A stretch of 64,000 bases of DNA, taken from positions 192,301-256,300 of the forward strand of contig UQGP01000001.1 of assembly GCA_900540625.1 (NCBI GenBank), written 5' to 3'. The notes beneath the pieces were generated by a model, which was not told the DNA's origin, searched no databases, and was given only the letters and a program-made list of their open reading frames with translations. The stretch comes from an uncultured Porphyromonadaceae bacterium (lineage in GTDB: Bacteria > Bacteroidota > Bacteroidia > Bacteroidales > Muribaculaceae). The position numbers and the translations under genes were made by a program. Below are positions 26,847-35,708 of this stretch, in pieces (the first letter of the stretch is position 1; each line of letters begins with the position of its first letter).

Positions 26847-27698
26847 ATGATTATGAACACCATCAAATGCTTCTTCGCCGCTATCGCGGTTTCGACAACA
26901 CTGAGCGGATGCTCTGCCGCAAGCCGGCCTTCCGCTCCCGCCAACGAGATTGTAACCCGACAGCCCTCGGCCGTAGCACCGGGCGAGGATATCGGAAAGT
27001 CACTCATCGGCGAATGGACTATAATCAAAGTAGGCACCACCGACATCCGCCAAGACGAGGACATGCCATACATCAACTTTTCGCCGGCCGAATTACGCTT
27101 CTATGCTTTCAACGGCTGCAATATCATCAACGGCGACTACCGCGTCGAAGGCTCGACCATCATCCTGTCGCAAGTGCTGTGCACCCAGCGCCTATGCCCC
27201 GACATATCATATGACGGTGAAATCAATTACGCATTGCGCGAAGGCGAAAAAATCCACGTCTCCATCAAGGATATAGGCAACGAGTCCTATATGTACCTCA
27301 GCGACGGAACAGGACATAAGCTGCTGACGCTGCGTCGCCACAACATGGACTTTCTGAACGGCGAATGGGTTGTGGTCAAAATAGGCAACGAGACAGTGGA
27401 CGATGAAGGCGTCAACATCTTCTTTGACATATCCGCGAAAAAAATCCACGGAAATTCGGGATGCAACTACTTTAACGGAAACATCTCCATGGATCCGGCA
27501 ACGGCCAATTCCATCAATTTCACAAATATGGGCGTCACTCGCATGTCTTGCCCCAACAGCGACCGCGAACGCAAGATGCTTGTAGCGCTTGAACAAACCG
27601 CCACAGCCATACGCGGCGGTAGCGACAAGGCCCTGCTCATCGACCGAAAGGGCAAGACTCTACTGACGCTCAAACGCGCGCCAAAAGACGACATGTAA
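26847..27698 (+). CDS. Lipoprotein with two META domains
   Basis: A 283-residue protein. The signal peptide ends in the lipobox TLSGCSAAS, so it is probably membrane-anchored in the envelope. Two META-like (HslJ-type) domains follow: the first around IGEWTIIKVGTTDI with FNGCNIINGDYRV, the second around NGEWVVVKIGNETV with IHGNSGCNYFNGNI and MGVTRMSCPNSDRERKML. The META fold occurs in stress and motility-linked proteins; its role here is not known. A second in-frame ATG at 26853 could also be used. An 18-bp-stem terminator follows. Confidence 0.85.
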   Translation: MIMNTIKCFFAAIAVSTTLSGCSAASRPSAPANEIVTRQPSAVAPGEDIGKSLIGEWTIIKVGTTDIRQDEDMPYINFSPAELRFYAFNGCNIINGDYRVEGSTIILSQVLCTQRLCPDISYDGEINYALREGEKIHVSIKDIGNESYMYLSDGTGHKLLTLRRHNMDFLNGEWVVVKIGNETVDDEGVNIFFDISAKKIHGNSGCNYFNGNISMDPATANSINFTNMGVTRMSCPNSDRERKMLVALEQTATAIRGGSDKALLIDRKGKTLLTLKRAPKDDM

Positions 27699-27726
27699 TC
27701 GGCTCGGCCGACATATATACCGCTTC

Positions 27727-27770
27727 AAATCGCGGAAAAAGCATCATTGTGCATGCTTTTTCCGCGATTT
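27727..27770. terminator. Strong hairpin terminator between the META gene and aroE
   Basis: A perfect 18-bp inverted repeat beginning AAATCGCGG, arms 27727-27744 and 27753-27770, around an 8-nt loop. The A5 and T5 tracts inside the arms make it symmetric. Confidence 0.85.
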
Positions 27771-27817
27771 ATACATATCTTTTTATTCTGTCGGTGTATA
27801 ATCTCCCGATTTTTATG

Positions 27818-27825
27818 TAAATTTG
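27818..27825 (+). promoter_or_regulatory. -7 element for aroE
   Basis: TAAATTTG fits TANNTTTG, 27 bp before the start codon. The -33 element is not clear. Confidence 0.45.
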
Positions 27826-27852
27826 TTCGAGACATAACCAACAACGACATTT

Positions 27853-28620
27853 ATGGCATCTTCGGAAAAAGAATTGTACGGACTTATCGGCTACCCCCTC
27901 GGGCACTCGTTTTCGCAGGGATATTTCAACAACAAATTTGCCAGTGAGGGCATAGATGCCGAATACCTCAATTTCGAAATCCCGTCTATCACTGATTTAG
28001 CCGAAATCATAGCTGCGCACCCGGCTTTACGCGGACTCAATGTCACCATTCCTTACAAGCAGGCCGTCATCCCATATTTGGACGAAATCGACCCTACAGC
28101 GCGCAAAATCGGCGCCGTAAATGTCATACGCGTCTCCCGCAATGCGGCCGGACACGTCCATCTCAAGGGCTTCAATAGCGATATTATAGGATTCACGGAT
28201 TCGATATCGCCGCTGCTGGCAGGCAAGGATCATAAAAAAGCTCTGGTACTTGGTACGGGCGGTGCATCGCACGCCGTCATCGCCGGACTTTCGAAACTCG
28301 GCATCGAGGGAACACTTGTGTCGCGTGCACCCCGGCCGGGCGTAATCACTTACGCAGACCTCGACGAAGATATCATGGCTTCCCATACGGTCATCGTCAA
28401 TACGACGCCGCTGGGTATGTATCCGCAAGTAGATGCTTGCCCCGACATCCCATACGGATTGGTCACCGAGGCACACGTGTGCTTCGACTTGCTTTACAAT
28501 CCGGACGTAACCCTATTCATGCAGCGGTGCGCCGAGCAGGGCGCCACGGTCAAAAACGGTCTCGAAATGCTTCTGCTGCAAGCTTTTGCATCTTGGGAAA
28601 TGTGGCACCGCACCGACTAA
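27853..28620 (+). CDS. aroE: Shikimate dehydrogenase
   Basis: A 255-residue NADP-dependent enzyme reducing 3-dehydroshikimate to shikimate in aromatic amino acid synthesis. The substrate-binding motif is GYPLGHSFSQGYF; catalytic Lys is in NVTIPYKQAV and the paired Asp in FNSDIIGF. The nucleotide-binding loop is VLGTGGASHAV, and NTTPLGM follows. It has its own -7 element after a strong terminator. The ComEC-like gene follows 85 bp downstream. Confidence 0.95.
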   Translation: MASSEKELYGLIGYPLGHSFSQGYFNNKFASEGIDAEYLNFEIPSITDLAEIIAAHPALRGLNVTIPYKQAVIPYLDEIDPTARKIGAVNVIRVSRNAAGHVHLKGFNSDIIGFTDSISPLLAGKDHKKALVLGTGGASHAVIAGLSKLGIEGTLVSRAPRPGVITYADLDEDIMASHTVIVNTTPLGMYPQVDACPDIPYGLVTEAHVCFDLLYNPDVTLFMQRCAEQGATVKNGLEMLLLQAFASWEMWHRTD

Positions 28621-28705
28621 CCGTCCCCCCCTCCGACCAACAGCCCTACAACCCTGAGCAATGCGGCACGACATCAAGCACCCCGACATCTGATTTATTG
28701 AAGGA

Positions 28706-30868
28706 ATGCGCCCTTGGACACAGTCTTTACACGAAAAATGTATGGCGCTTCCGGCCTTAATTCCGGCCGCAGCTTTTGCCATAGGCATAGCCATGGCTCG
28801 ATATACGCCCATGCCGATATGGGGCGTTGTGATTCTTGCCGTAGCTACCGTGTTTTTTGCTGCAATCGGCCGCCGTATACCCTCGATAGCCATAGGACTG
28901 GCCATGACGGGATATATCTGCGGCGACTCGGCACTTCCCGAGCCGCTGCCATCGGCCCTCGATGACAAGACGGTAAACATCGTCGGCGAAGTCGTCAAAG
29001 CCGAGCCGGGGGCGGATCGCACCCGATATATCATCGAAGTGACGCAATACTACGATGTCAAAGACGCCAAGGGAAAAAACAATGGCCAAGGGAAAAGCGA
29101 TGCCAAGAGAAAAAGCGACGGCAAGGGGAAAAGCGACGGCAAGGGGAAAGCGAATTGCGACACGAAGTGCAAGGTGCACAGCGTAAAGTTCCGTACCGCA
29201 CTGTACGACAACGGCATACGCACTTACCATCCCGGTGACATCGTGAGCGCTCAAGGCAAATTGCGCGATGCGCGTGTCCGCGATATTGTCCCGGATGCAG
29301 CCAATTACAACGAGTACCTGTATCTGCAAGGAGCCAATTCGACATTCCGTGTATCCAAAGACGAGATACACTTAGTACGCAAATCTTCGGGCAATGCGCT
29401 GCACAACGCCCTCGAAAAAGCACGTGCCGCAACCACCAACGCCATCATCGACTCGGGCGTCAGCAGCGATGTTTCGGCCTTCCTCACGGCTGTCATCGTC
29501 GGCGACGATTCGTACTTGATGCCGGATACGGACGAAGCTTTCCGCACTTCGGGACTTGCGCACCTACTGGCACTCAGCGGATTGCACGTCGGCATAATCA
29601 TTATGTTCATCACGGTCTGCCTTTCGTGGATGCGTCATACACGATACGGCTACCGACTTTTTTATATACTGCTGATCATGGCGGCGTTTGCCTACGCGGC
29701 ATTTGCCGGGATGACACCCTCGGTGGTACGCGCCGCCACTATGACCGCCGTATTGTGCCTCTCCGCGCTGACCCAACGCCGCCTGAGCGTGTACAACGGC
29801 CTATGCGTAGCCGTGTTTTTATGGCTGGTCATCAACCCGTTATGGCTATTCGCTCCCGGATTTCAGATGTCCGTGTGCGCCGTCTTAGGCATCACCGTGG
29901 CCCTACGTGCCGTCAATGCTTACAAGATACGGCGTACTTGGGTCAAAAAAGCGCTACGCATCGTCATCATCCCTATGGCGGCAATGGCAGCCACGGCCAT
30001 CCCGGCTATGGCTTATTTCCATACATTCCCGTTGTACTTCCTTCCGGCCAACATTTTGGCTTCCATAGCGATAGTGCCTCTAATGCTTTGCGGCGTGCTG
30101 CTGGCCATAGCCACGCTGACAGGCATAGGACATGGGGCTTTGGCTTATTTTTGCGAAAAGTTGTACTCGTTCATCGAATTCTCGGCCAAGACTTTCGGCG
30201 GTGACTCGGGGGTGGTACACGCCTATCCGTCGACGTTGACGATTGTCTGCTGTCTGGCGGCGACGGCCGCATTTTTCATTCTCTTGTATCGACCGCGCAG
30301 TATCTTACGTATCAGCTCATTATGCTGCACATGTCTACTCATTGCGCTATCGGCATCTTGCGACCGAAGCCGGGTGTCCATCGACGCTTATGTCCTCGCC
30401 GGAGGCACTTCGACGGACATACTTCTGGCCGACAGGGACAGCGTATACCTTATTACGGACGCAACGGGCATCAATGCAGCCAATATCCGTACCGCCGAGC
30501 AGCAGCGCTATCGCGACATGCTGCTGCGCCGCACGGCCAACGCCGAATTGGTATTACTCTCTGCCGACTTTACACGCCGCAATTTCAGACGCTCGGGCAA
30601 TGTCCTCGACTGCGGACAGCGACGTATCTTACTGGCCGACAGCGACTCGATAGTGCCGCCGTCCGAGCGCTGCGACTATGCCCTGATATGTCGCGGCTTC
30701 AAGGGCGACATCCGCAAAGTTGCACAATACGCCGATACGGTGCTCATAGGTCCATCGGTACACTATCGCCGCCGCCGTCGCTTCGAAGCGCGGATGGACT
30801 CGGCAGGCACGCCCTACAAGGATATGCGCCGCGAGGGCGGACTGGCCATACACATCGCATCAAATTAA
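28706..30868 (+). CDS. ComEC/Rec2-family membrane protein
   Basis: A 720-residue protein. It starts with hydrophobic segments, then a DUF4131-like OB-fold region (about 85-220), then a polytopic competence domain containing the signature LALSGLHVGIIIMF. In transformable bacteria ComEC forms the inner-membrane DNA channel. The C-terminal soluble part (about 550-720) lacks the clear HxHxDH metal motif of a full beta-lactamase-like domain, as in many Bacteroidetes short forms, so uptake function is uncertain. A Lys/Gly/Ser/Asp repeat (about residues 121-148) interrupts the OB-fold region. An internal ATG at 28742 is an alternative start. Confidence 0.85.
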   Translation: MRPWTQSLHEKCMALPALIPAAAFAIGIAMARYTPMPIWGVVILAVATVFFAAIGRRIPSIAIGLAMTGYICGDSALPEPLPSALDDKTVNIVGEVVKAEPGADRTRYIIEVTQYYDVKDAKGKNNGQGKSDAKRKSDGKGKSDGKGKANCDTKCKVHSVKFRTALYDNGIRTYHPGDIVSAQGKLRDARVRDIVPDAANYNEYLYLQGANSTFRVSKDEIHLVRKSSGNALHNALEKARAATTNAIIDSGVSSDVSAFLTAVIVGDDSYLMPDTDEAFRTSGLAHLLALSGLHVGIIIMFITVCLSWMRHTRYGYRLFYILLIMAAFAYAAFAGMTPSVVRAATMTAVLCLSALTQRRLSVYNGLCVAVFLWLVINPLWLFAPGFQMSVCAVLGITVALRAVNAYKIRRTWVKKALRIVIIPMAAMAATAIPAMAYFHTFPLYFLPANILASIAIVPLMLCGVLLAIATLTGIGHGALAYFCEKLYSFIEFSAKTFGGDSGVVHAYPSTLTIVCCLAATAAFFILLYRPRSILRISSLCCTCLLIALSASCDRSRVSIDAYVLAGGTSTDILLADRDSVYLITDATGINAANIRTAEQQRYRDMLLRRTANAELVLLSADFTRRNFRRSGNVLDCGQRRILLADSDSIVPPSERCDYALICRGFKGDIRKVAQYADTVLIGPSVHYRRRRRFEARMDSAGTPYKDMRREGGLAIHIASN
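29066..29150 (+). repeat. In-frame 18-bp tandem repeat inside the ComEC-like gene
   Basis: Two perfect copies of AAAAGCGACGGCAAGGGG (29111-29128, 29129-29146), preceded by degenerate copies. They encode KSDGKG-type hexapeptides. Gain or loss of units keeps the frame. Confidence 0.85.
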
Positions 30869-30898
30869 TTCATTATCAACTACATAAAACGCAATCTT

Positions 30899-31192
30899 AT
30901 GGTTAAACACATTGTAATGTTCAAGCTTACGGGCGATGTAGCCACTCGCCGCGCCGTCGCCGAAAAGTTTGCCGAAGCGCTACGCGCCCTCCCCGAACAA
31001 ATCGAAGTACTCAAATCCATCGAAGTCGGCCTCAACGAAAACCCCGGCGAGGATTGGGACGTCGTTCTGACAGCCATAGTCCCGACCATGGCGGACGTAG
31101 AGACATACGCCAAGCATCCGGCACACGTTGCCGCTGCCGGTCTTCTGGCCGGGCATAAGGAACTGCGTGCCTGCGTAGACTACAATTTCTGA
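30899..31192 (+). CDS. Dabb-domain (stress-responsive A/B barrel) protein
   Basis: A 97-residue cytoplasmic protein beginning MVKHIVMFKLT, the typical opening of the Dabb ferredoxin-like fold, with FAEALRALPEQIEVLKSIEVGLNE and a closing HPAHVAAAGLLAGHKELRACVDY. Members form dimers and occur widely; no general function is known. It starts 30 bp after the ComEC-like gene and is followed by an intrinsic terminator, so it ends the plus-strand run. Confidence 0.88.
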   Translation: MVKHIVMFKLTGDVATRRAVAEKFAEALRALPEQIEVLKSIEVGLNENPGEDWDVVLTAIVPTMADVETYAKHPAHVAAAGLLAGHKELRACVDYNF

Positions 31193-31240
31193 TTACGGGA
31201 TATAGGACCGCAGGTCCACACGTTTAAGTGCATTAAAAAA

Positions 31241-31280
31241 CAGAGGGCGAAGCCATTATACGGTTTCGCTCTCTGTTTTT
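31241..31280 (+). terminator. Intrinsic terminator after the Dabb gene
   Basis: CAGAGGGCGAAGCC pairs with GGTTTCGCTCTCTG (with G-U pairs) across a 7-nt loop, followed by TTTTT. Confidence 0.9.
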
Positions 31281-31377
31281 ATTTGTCGATGGGAGTGTTT
31301 CAAAAATCGTAGGGCCTATAGATATTCGCTACTATGACACACCTTCAAGGCCCTAAAAAGTGTCGCGGGCTCGAGAC

Positions 31378-31578
31378 TCAAAAGAGCTTGCCGAAAAGCC
31401 AGAGTATAAACAATATGCTGAGCGCCGCTATGGCGATGCGCACCAAGCATCCCGCAGCCATACATCCGCCGGCAATAGCTCCTCCGGCAGCATCAGAGCC
31501 GGCATTTTGGCCGTCCGAACCGATAAATCCGATAAGTCCGCCGATAATGCAGGCTATGACAATAACCCAAATCCACAT
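31378..31578 (-). CDS. Small glycine-rich two-helix membrane protein
   Basis: A 66-residue frame encoding two hydrophobic helices (about residues 2-20 and 45-64) around a Gly/Ala-rich centre (GSDAAGGAIAGGCMAAGC), with a Lys-Leu-Phe end. Composition and charge placement fit a real small inner-membrane protein of the kind common in Bacteroidales, but it matches no family I can name. No full promoter is visible upstream. Confidence 0.5.
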   Translation of the reverse strand: MWIWVIVIACIIGGLIGFIGSDGQNAGSDAAGGAIAGGCMAAGCLVRIAIAALSILFILWLFGKLF

Positions 31579-31812
31579 ATTTGTATTGATGTTAAGTTTG
31601 ACATTGTTTGTTGTACGCAGCTTGAATACTCGTCTAAAGATTTTTTGCTTAACCCTTAAGGACCTCAGTATTTCAAGCTCCTACTCTTATATCCCTATGG
31701 AGAGTAAAAAGTAAATCCTAATACTTCGATAATTGTGCGTGACAGACTCCGCGCCGCAATATACGCAGGACAGCGCATGATATACAAAAGCACTCCGAGC
31801 ACCGTACATATA

Positions 31813-31846
31813 CAAAAAAAAGAGAGTCGCGCATGCGCGGCCCTCC
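31813..31846 (-). terminator. Intrinsic terminator of the small lipoprotein gene
   Basis: On the minus strand, GAGGGCCGCGC and GCGCGACTCTC pair around an AT centre with G-U pairs, followed by a run of Ts (A tract at 31813-31821 on the plus strand). Confidence 0.85.
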
Positions 31847-31876
31847 TTTTATGTTGCTTCGATCTATATCTATAGA

Positions 31877-32062
31877 TTATTCAGCGGCAACGGTGCTATC
31901 AGCAGCAACAGCGGGAGTGTCAACAGGAGCCTGTTCAACAACTTCGGTCTGAGCAGCAGCTTTCAGTCTGTCGGAATCGGTAGCGGCAGCTTTTTCGCCT
32001 TTACCGCAGGAGAACATAGATACGCTGAATGCAACAGCGAGAAGGAGAACTAACTTTTTCAT
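31877..32062 (-). CDS. Small lipoprotein
   Basis: A 61-residue protein: signal peptide MKKLVLLLAVAFSVSMFSC with the lipobox cysteine at position 19, then about 42 mature residues rich in Ala, Glu, Asp and Val. It is too short for a fold and is probably a disordered, membrane-anchored peptide. It has a complete promoter and its own terminator, which supports expression. No family was recognised. Confidence 0.8.
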   Translation of the reverse strand: MKKLVLLLAVAFSVSMFSCGKGEKAAATDSDRLKAAAQTEVVEQAPVDTPAVAADSTVAAE

Positions 32063-32110
32063 TTTGTTTAAAGATTAGATATTAATTAATATGTTTGCTT
32101 CAAAAACACA

Positions 32111-32143
32111 GCAAAGGTATAGCCTTTTCCCGATACAACCAAA
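32111..32143 (-). promoter_or_regulatory. Promoter for the small lipoprotein gene
   Basis: On the minus strand, TTTG (32143-32140), a 20-bp spacer and TACCTTTGC (32119-32111): a full consensus promoter with a leader of about 45 nt. Confidence 0.75.
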
Positions 32144-32241
32144 CATTTTCCAAAATATTTGATGTTTTTCTATGTAAAATATTGTTAACGAGGCTCGATT
32201 TTAGGCCATATCTCACTGCATCACAGATGCTTATCAAAGGT

Positions 32242-33974
32242 TTAATCAACCTCCGATTTTTTATGTTTTTTTTCGTGTTCGGCGAGTTCGGCCACGATTC
32301 TATTGGCCATAGCGACGGCCTTGGTGATGTGATCGCAGACTTTGTCTTGTCCTATGAGGATATCGATGCCGGCTTGTTCCAGCGAATGGCGGACGCCGTC
32401 ATTGACGCCGGACAGCACCACGTGTATGCCTTCGCGCTGCGACGACTTGATCAAAATCTCGAGGTTGTGCAGACCCGTAGCGTCGATAAAGGAGACTTTG
32501 CGCATACGGATGATACGCACTTTGGGCTTGAGGTTGCCGGTAGTGGTACGCATCACCTCGTCGAATTTGGTGGCCACGCCGAAGAAGAACGGGCCGTCAA
32601 TCTCGTAGACACTGACGCCGCGAGCCACGTCAAGCACTTCGTGCTGCGACAAGTCTGTACCTTCGGCCACGTCCAGGTGGTCGCTATACACCTTGATTTG
32701 GGTATTTTGTGTCACTCGACGCAGGAACAGGATTATGGCAAGCAGCAACCCGAACTCGATTGCGATGGTCAGGTCAAAGATTACCGTCAGGAAGAATGTC
32801 ACAAGCAGCACCGAAATGTCGCTGCGATGCGTGTGGAATATGGCTACCAGCGTGCGCCAGCCGCTCATGTTATATGCCACAACTATCAGTACGGCAGCCA
32901 AACAGGCCATAGGTACGTGGTTGATAAGCGGCATTGCAAACAGGAATATGAGCAGAAGTACAACAGCATGTACTACTCCGGCTACAGGCGTGCGTCCGCC
33001 GTTGCTGATATTGGTCATCGTGCGAGCTATGGCGCCGGTGACGGGAATACCGCCAAAGAACGGCACTACCATATTGGCTGCGCCTTGGCCTATAAGCTCG
33101 GTATTGGAGTTGGTATGGCTGCCGGTGACGCCGTCGGCTACGGTGGCGGACAACAGCGACTCGATGGCGGCAAGCACCGCAATGGTGAAGGCCCACGGCA
33201 TAAGGCTATTGATTACTTCCATATCCCACGCAAAGGCCTGCGGCGCCGGAAGGTCCGTCTCCATATCGCCGAAGCGGTCGCCGATGGTCTCGACGGCAAA
33301 GTCGGGGAAGAGGCTATGCAACAAGGCAACGCCGGCCGTAACCACGACTATGGCCATAAGTGCGCCCGGCAGTCGCTTGGATATGCGAGGCGTCAATACT
33401 ATAATAGCCAAAGAAACAGCGCCACAGCAAGCGTCGTCCACGAAATATCGCCGATATGTTCAAAATACACACCCCATTTGCTGATAAAGGCTCCGGGCAC
33501 ATCCGCCAGACCAAGCCCGAAGAAGTCGTTGATCTGCGTGGAGAATATCGTGAGGGCAATACCGGCGGTGAAGCCAACTACTATGGGATAGGGTATAAAC
33601 TTGATGACCGTTCCCAAATGGAACAAGCCCATGCCCACGAGCATCACCCCGGCCATAAAGGTGGCCACGCCGAGACCCTCGAGCCCGTATTGCTGAATGA
33701 TACTATATACAATAATGATAAATGCTCCGGTAGGGCCGCCGATTTGCACTGAATTGCCGCCCAAAGCCGAGACGATGAAACCGCCGATGATGGCGGTGGT
33801 CAATCCGACCGTGGGGCTGACGCCGGAAGCGATGCCGAAGGCTATGGCCAAGGGCAGGGCAACGATGCCGACGACTATACCGGCGATGAGATCGGACTTG
33901 AAACGCGCCGCCGAATAGTGGCGCAGCGCCGAAACGATTTTCGGCGAAAAATCTATCGAGCCTGAAAAATTCAT
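32242..33974 (-). pseudogene. SulP-family anion transporter, broken by a frameshift
   Basis: Two overlapping frames together encode one SulP transporter with a C-terminal STAS domain. The 5' part (33974 to 33399) has FKSDLIAGIVVGIVALPLAIAFGIASG and IGGPTGAFIIIVY and ends in LFLWLL-stop. The 3' part (to 32242) continues SLAIIVLTPRISKRLPG, then membrane segments and the STAS domain (EIDGPFFFGVATKF, FIDATGLHNLEIL). Adding one base in the T3 run near 33412-33418 joins them as VALFSLAIIV, giving about 577 residues. SulP proteins carry sulfate, bicarbonate or other anions. It is either a real inactivation or an error of one base in the sequence. Confidence 0.85.
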
Positions 33975-34151
33975 AGAAACTCTTACCTTAAAAAAAAATG
34001 ATTAGTACTTTTATTGGAAACCTATGGGAGGAAAGATTTTTAGGCCGTCACAGCGGCATTTGCGCACCGACATCCTCACGGATGCGCGTACACAAAGACA
34101 TCAGCGTCGATGCGCGGATGTCATCCGCGACATCTGCACACCGCGCTATGT

Positions 34152-34802
34152 TTACTTGATCAGCGAGCGCGTCACCTTGCCCGAGGCGTGGCGGCAGATA
34201 TATATGCCCGCAGCTTGGGGACGACGGGTGTACGTGCGGCCTTGCATATCGGTCCAGGACACTGTCTCGCCCTCGGCATCGACGCTTATATCGTCCACCG
34301 CGTTCCAATCCGAACCATCGACGGTGGTCTTGGTACAGTTGATGGTGGCCGATACTGCAAATTGCACTTCGGTCACGCCCTGCTGTGTCGGAGTCCACAC
34401 TCCGTCTGTCCACGTTCCGGGAGTCTCGGTATACATATAGTCTGCGCCGACCTTGGCTCCGGCGAAAGATATACCGAGGATGGCTTGATTTTCAACGGCC
34501 TTGACGGTGATGACGCTGCTTGCATAGGCTCGCATTTCGTTGGTCTGCGTCAGATAGCCGAAGTAGAAGCGTGCCGACTGGCTTTTTTCCTTGATGGCGC
34601 TGTCGTCGATGGTGAAGGTACAATACTTACCTTGAAATTCGACCCCGCCGATATTTGCGCCGGAACGATTTTGGGCCGTCGCCGGGCTGTAAGGCGGTGT
34701 CAGCGTCAAAGACGCCTCCCAATCGAAGACATCACTCCATACACTTTCGGCCCGCGATGTCAGACCGCAGAATGCAAGAAGTATTGCTAAGACGTATTTC
34801 AT
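34152..34802 (-). CDS. Secreted protein with possible T9SS-like C-terminal domain
   Basis: A 216-residue protein with a clear signal peptide (MKYVLAILLAFCGLTSRAES). The middle is beta-rich with no recognised family. The last 45 residues (VSWTDMQGRTYTRRPQAAGIYICRHASGKVTRSLIK region) have the turn-strand pattern of short T9SS sorting domains (xDxxGRxx...GIYI...GKxxR). Export by type IX secretion is therefore inferred; the T9SS plug gene is about 1 kb away. The tRNA-Arg gene lies upstream on the same strand. Confidence 0.65.
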   Translation of the reverse strand: MKYVLAILLAFCGLTSRAESVWSDVFDWEASLTLTPPYSPATAQNRSGANIGGVEFQGKYCTFTIDDSAIKEKSQSARFYFGYLTQTNEMRAYASSVITVKAVENQAILGISFAGAKVGADYMYTETPGTWTDGVWTPTQQGVTEVQFAVSATINCTKTTVDGSDWNAVDDISVDAEGETVSWTDMQGRTYTRRPQAAGIYICRHASGKVTRSLIK

Positions 34803-34895
34803 ATCTATATGATTTTATGATTTGACAAAAGATTGACGTCGCCCGCAATCACTTGCAAGCAACGTCTTATGGTGTAGTGTAATCAAACAAATCTG

Positions 34896-34967
34896 TACGC
34901 CCGTGGGGAGTCGAACCCCAATCGATGGAACCGGAATCCATAATTCTATCCATTGAACTACGGGCGC
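34896..34967 (-). tRNA. tRNA-Arg (anticodon CCG)
   Basis: The minus strand folds as a 72-nt tRNA: acceptor GCGCCCG pairing with CGGGCGT (one G-U), anticodon arm ATGGA/TCCAT with loop TTCCGGT (anticodon CCG), and T arm TGGGG TTCGACT CCCCA. CCA is not encoded. It is preceded by a full promoter. Confidence 0.95.
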
Positions 34968-34995
34968 TCATCGCATCTCGTGCCTTTTGAGATGC

Positions 34996-35028
34996 GCAAA
35001 ATTAGGCAATTTTTCGTACTTTTGCAAA
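34996..35028 (-). promoter_or_regulatory. Promoter for tRNA-Arg
   Basis: On the minus strand, TTTG (35028-35025), a 20-bp spacer and TAATTTTGC (35004-34996). Its -33 element overlaps the -7 element of ung on the other strand. Confidence 0.7.
35017..35025 (+). promoter_or_regulatory. -7 element for ung
   Basis: TACTTTTGC is a perfect TANNTTTGC, 20 bp before ATG 35046. The -33 part is not clear; a TTTTG at 34985-34989 is 27 bp away. Confidence 0.55.
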
Positions 35029-35045
35029 TACTAACGACAAATAGC

Positions 35046-35708
35046 ATGAACGTACGCATCGAACAAGGATGGAAAGACGCCTTAGCGTCCGAGTGGCAAA
35101 GCGAGAGTTTTCAGCGACTTACCGATTTTGTCCGCAACGAGTATGCCACGACGACGGTGTTTCCGCCCGCGTCGAAGATCTTCGCGGCCTTTGACGCCTG
35201 TCCCTACGCGGACACGCGCGTGGTCATTCTCGGGCAGGACCCGTACCACGACGTGGGCCAGGCCAACGGCCTTTGCTTCTCGGTGACTCCGGGGACGCCG
35301 CTACCGCCGTCGCTGGTCAATATACTGCGCGAAGTGGCCGAAGATACGGGGCAACCCGTCAATCCGGACGGCGACCTGTCGCGATGGGCTCGGCAGGGCG
35401 TACTGCTGCTCAACTCCACCCTGACGGTACGCGCTCACCGTGCCGGCTCGCATCAGGGCAAGGGCTGGGAAGAATTCACCGACGACGTCATCCTGCACTT
35501 GGCCAACCATCGGCGCGGATTGGTGTTTATGCTTTGGGGTAGCTACGCCATCAAGAAAGGCGCATTCATCGACCGTCAGCGGCACTTGGTGCTGACATCG
35601 CCCCACCCTTCGCCATTGTCCGCCTATCGCGGATTTTTCGGCAACCACCATTTCACACGTGCCAACGCCTATCTCGTTCAGCAAGGACTTAAACCGATAC
35701 AATGGTAA
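35046..35708 (+). CDS. ung: Uracil-DNA glycosylase (family 1)
   Basis: A 220-residue base-excision repair enzyme that removes uracil from DNA. The water-activating motif GQDPYHD and the DNA-contact motif HPSPLSAYRGFFG are both present, along with LLNSTLTVRAHRAGSH. ATG 35046 is chosen because it follows the -7 element directly; the upstream in-frame ATG would lie within the tRNA gene. It overlaps the T9SS plug gene by 7 bp. Confidence 0.97.
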   Translation: MNVRIEQGWKDALASEWQSESFQRLTDFVRNEYATTTVFPPASKIFAAFDACPYADTRVVILGQDPYHDVGQANGLCFSVTPGTPLPPSLVNILREVAEDTGQPVNPDGDLSRWARQGVLLLNSTLTVRAHRAGSHQGKGWEEFTDDVILHLANHRRGLVFMLWGSYAIKKGAFIDRQRHLVLTSPHPSPLSAYRGFFGNHHFTRANAYLVQQGLKPIQW

